Assembly: GCA_016700075.1 (NCBI GenBank)
Contig: CP065000.1
Location: 2,170,001 to 2,234,000 of the forward strand
Direction: 5' to 3'
DNA: 64,000 nt
Source: Acidobacteriota bacterium
Lineage (GTDB): Bacteria; Acidobacteriota; Blastocatellia; Pyrinomonadales; Pyrinomonadaceae
The translations under genes were made by a program, and so were the position numbers. A model generated the notes under the pieces. It did no database searches. It saw only the letters and a program-made list of their open reading frames with translations, and was not told the DNA's origin. Position 1 is the first letter of the stretch; the number at the start of each line of letters is the position of its first letter. Below are positions 62,212 through 64,000 of this stretch, piece after piece.

Positions 62212-63447
62212 ATGGAAATCATCGAAAAGCTCGGCGAAGAGGTCGAAAGACGTTGGAAGGCCGAGAATTACAATGAGGACAAGCTGCCCGAGATCGCTGC
62301 GGACGCACTGCGAAAAGCCCATGCGCATGAGCACATCACGGCGTGGGAAGTCGCTGAATGGTCATTGAGGCAGACGGAGCTTCCGGTCCAACGCGACCTG
62401 GCGGCCCGTTTCGGCGACCCGCCGATCACGCTGTATTCGGCGCCGCGTTTTCATATCGACGTTTACTTTTGGTTCGAGGGAACGACCGCTATTCACCAGC
62501 ACGCTTTCTGCGGTGCCTTTCAGGTACTCCACGGTTCGAGCATCCACAGTTGGTACGAATTCAATTCTGACCGCCGGATTAATATGTTCTACGAGACCGG
62601 CGAGATGAACCTGAAGGTCTGCCAGTTGCTCGAAATCGGGGACGTGCAGGAGATATGGCCCGGACGGCAATATATTCACTCGCTGTTCCATCTCGATCAG
62701 CCTTCGGCGACGCTGATAATCCGAACCGACCGTTCGCCGCTCGAACAGCCGCAATTTTCCTATCACAAACCCGGCCTTGCGATCGACCCTTTCTTCGAAC
62801 AGCCGACCGTCGTAAAGCAGGCTCAGGTGCTCGCCGCGTTCGTCCGTGCCGGCCGCGAAGATGCAGACACGCTCATTCGCGAATACCTGGCCGGAGCCGA
62901 CCTGCAGACCACATTCAATCTTCTTGTCCACATTCGGGGGTATTTGAGGACCGACCAGATCGGCAGCTTTTTTCTGCCGCAGGACAAGTCCGCGCGTTTC
63001 AATGCGATGCTCGAAGCCGTCGAGGAACGTCACGGCGAAGATGCCGCGATGATACGGCGCGTCTTCGCGCATTACGACATCATCGATGAGATACTCATTC
63101 GCCGCGGCTACGTGACCCAGCCGGAACTGCGATTTTTCCTTGCGCTCTTGATGAACCTGGACAGCCGCGACGCGATCTTTGCCCTGATCCGGCAGCGTTT
63201 TCCCGATACGGACCCTGTCGAAAAGGTGCTTGATTGGATCTTCGACCTCGCTCAAACGCGCATTTTCGGCGTCGAAGGAGCGAACGCCATCGGGATCGCG
63301 GAATTTGGTGATGCAGAGATGACCGTGCTTGAGGAAATGCTGCGAGGCCGTCCCGACGACGAGATCGCCGCGGAAAATTCGGCAAACTCTGCCGCCGTTG
63401 AAAAGATCAGAGGTTCTGCGATATTCCGTCCGTTGATGACGCCCTGA
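62212..63447 (+). CDS. Protein of unknown function with cupin-like N-terminal part
   Basis: 411 residues from ATG 62212. The segment RFHIDVYFWFEGTTAIHQHA, FCGAFQVLHGSSIHSWYEF resembles a cupin barrel with clustered His residues; the rest is helical (EYLAGADLQTTFNLLVHIRG, VLDWIFDLAQTRIFGVEGAN). No signal peptide or membrane segment. The context (secreted unknown upstream, tRNA downstream) does not suggest a role. Confident as a gene, not in function. Confidence 0.72.
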   Translation: MEIIEKLGEEVERRWKAENYNEDKLPEIAADALRKAHAHEHITAWEVAEWSLRQTELPVQRDLAARFGDPPITLYSAPRFHIDVYFWFEGTTAIHQHAFCGAFQVLHGSSIHSWYEFNSDRRINMFYETGEMNLKVCQLLEIGDVQEIWPGRQYIHSLFHLDQPSATLIIRTDRSPLEQPQFSYHKPGLAIDPFFEQPTVVKQAQVLAAFVRAGREDADTLIREYLAGADLQTTFNLLVHIRGYLRTDQIGSFFLPQDKSARFNAMLEAVEERHGEDAAMIRRVFAHYDIIDEILIRRGYVTQPELRFFLALLMNLDSRDAIFALIRQRFPDTDPVEKVLDWIFDLAQTRIFGVEGANAIGIAEFGDAEMTVLEEMLRGRPDDEIAAENSANSAAVEKIRGSAIFRPLMTP

Positions 63448-63453
63448 CGGCGT

Positions 63454-63482
63454 TTGCGGTAACGGTTTCGTTACAATAGAAT
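63454..63482 (+). promoter_or_regulatory. Candidate promoter of the CAU tRNA
   Basis: TTGCGG (63454-63459), 17-nt spacer, TAGAAT (63477-63482), placing initiation within a few bases of the tRNA 5' end at 63493. Confidence 0.55.
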
Positions 63483-63492
63483 CTTTCTGTAT

Positions 63493-63809
<317 letters not shown>

Positions 63810-63830
63810 TACCCAATAGGATCAAAAAAA

Positions 63831-63857
63831 GAAAAGGCTCCGAAATGGAGCCTTTTC
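63831..63857. terminator. Bidirectional Rho-independent terminator
   Basis: GAAAAGGCTCC (63831-63841), GAAAT loop, GGAGCCTTTTC (63847-63857). On the minus strand the stem is followed by a T run (AAAAAAA at 63824-63830). It serves both the tRNA and the convergent Cys-rich gene. Confidence 0.85.
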
Positions 63858-63878
63858 TCGTCTGAACCGAGGTGCTGC

Positions 63879-64000
63879 TTAAACAGCGGTTTCGGCTTTC
63901 TTTTTGCCTGCGCAGCATGCACAGCTGCAGCCGCAGCATTCGTTGGCGCCTTTTTCAGCATGAACGGCATCAGCAGCCATTTTGTGGCCTTCTCCGTTCA
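63879..64000 (-). CDS. C-terminal end of a small Cys-rich protein, 5' outside window
   Basis: The minus-strand frame is open from the right edge to TAA at 63879, giving about 39 residues ending ECCGCSCACCAGKKKAETAV. The dense cysteine cluster suggests metal binding. The stop is followed by a terminator, supporting a real gene end. The rest, and so the family, cannot be seen. Confidence 0.65.
   Translation of the reverse strand, partial: NGEGHKMAADAVHAEKGANECCGCSCACCAGKKKAETAV

Overview
The window reads as a chromosomal segment of an Acidobacteriota-type bacterium, most plausibly from the Blastocatellia/Pyrinomonadales side. This is an inference from gene content: an Oar-like TonB-dependent receptor with an N-terminal carboxypeptidase-regulatory domain, many secreted TPR, M1, M14 and M16 proteins, FecR/DUF6600-type proteins, moderately high G+C, and many short inverted repeats between and inside genes. 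There is no prophage, rRNA operon, CRISPR array or classical IS transposase.

Layout. 1-2.7 kb: histidine kinase (5' end outside the window) and an NtrC-type regulator. 2.7-5.3 kb: secreted TPR protein, small secreted protein, rsmG and tRNA-Leu(CAG). 5.5-8.1 kb: yggS-yggT-DUF167-yebC. 8.1-10.5 kb: a MazF-type toxin-antitoxin pair and a GT-C/TPR membrane protein. 10.8-17.5 kb: a nucleoside uptake and salvage island (two nucleoside ABC permeases, purine nucleoside phosphorylase, uridine kinase, cytidine deaminase, an exported deaminase-family amidohydrolase), interrupted by a second MazF pair and a nucleotidyltransferase cassette. 17.6-23.9 kb: TonB-like protein, M1 peptidase, M14 carboxypeptidase. 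24-35 kb: SUF iron-sulfur locus (Rrf2 regulator, sufB, sufC, GT-C gene, sufD, GxxExxY element, sufS, fhs, sufU, truncated haemoglobin). 35-41.5 kb: glpD, DUF2585, GrdB-like protein, DUF4149, prmC, DUF948 and YtxH proteins. 41.6-53.5 kb: lepA, TPR protein, TonB-dependent receptor, ribA, ABC exporter, nfuA, coiled-coil/GAF protein. 53.5-64 kb: NTF2-like, FecR/DUF6600, paired M16 peptidases, POT transporter, unknown proteins, and a CAU-anticodon tRNA split by a group I intron.

The most unusual layer is repetitive. Short-period (about 7-9 nt) tandem arrays form inverted arms in intergenic gaps. Some arm pairs enclose little or nothing. One encloses an intact PD-(D/E)XK-type GxxExxY gene inside the suf operon. 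Two enclose four-helix-bundle (S23/IVP-type) genes, one broken by an in-frame TAG and the other by a frameshift. Separately, the M1 peptidase gene carries three different palindromes that stay in frame and are translated. Together these suggest several families of small palindromic mobile elements, some with cargo genes, that spread without a recognisable transposase.

Start codons were re-chosen where upstream frame extensions were clearly repeat-derived or where a good ribosome binding site pointed to an internal start. Function calls rest on recognisable motifs and family resemblance read by eye; no database search was run.
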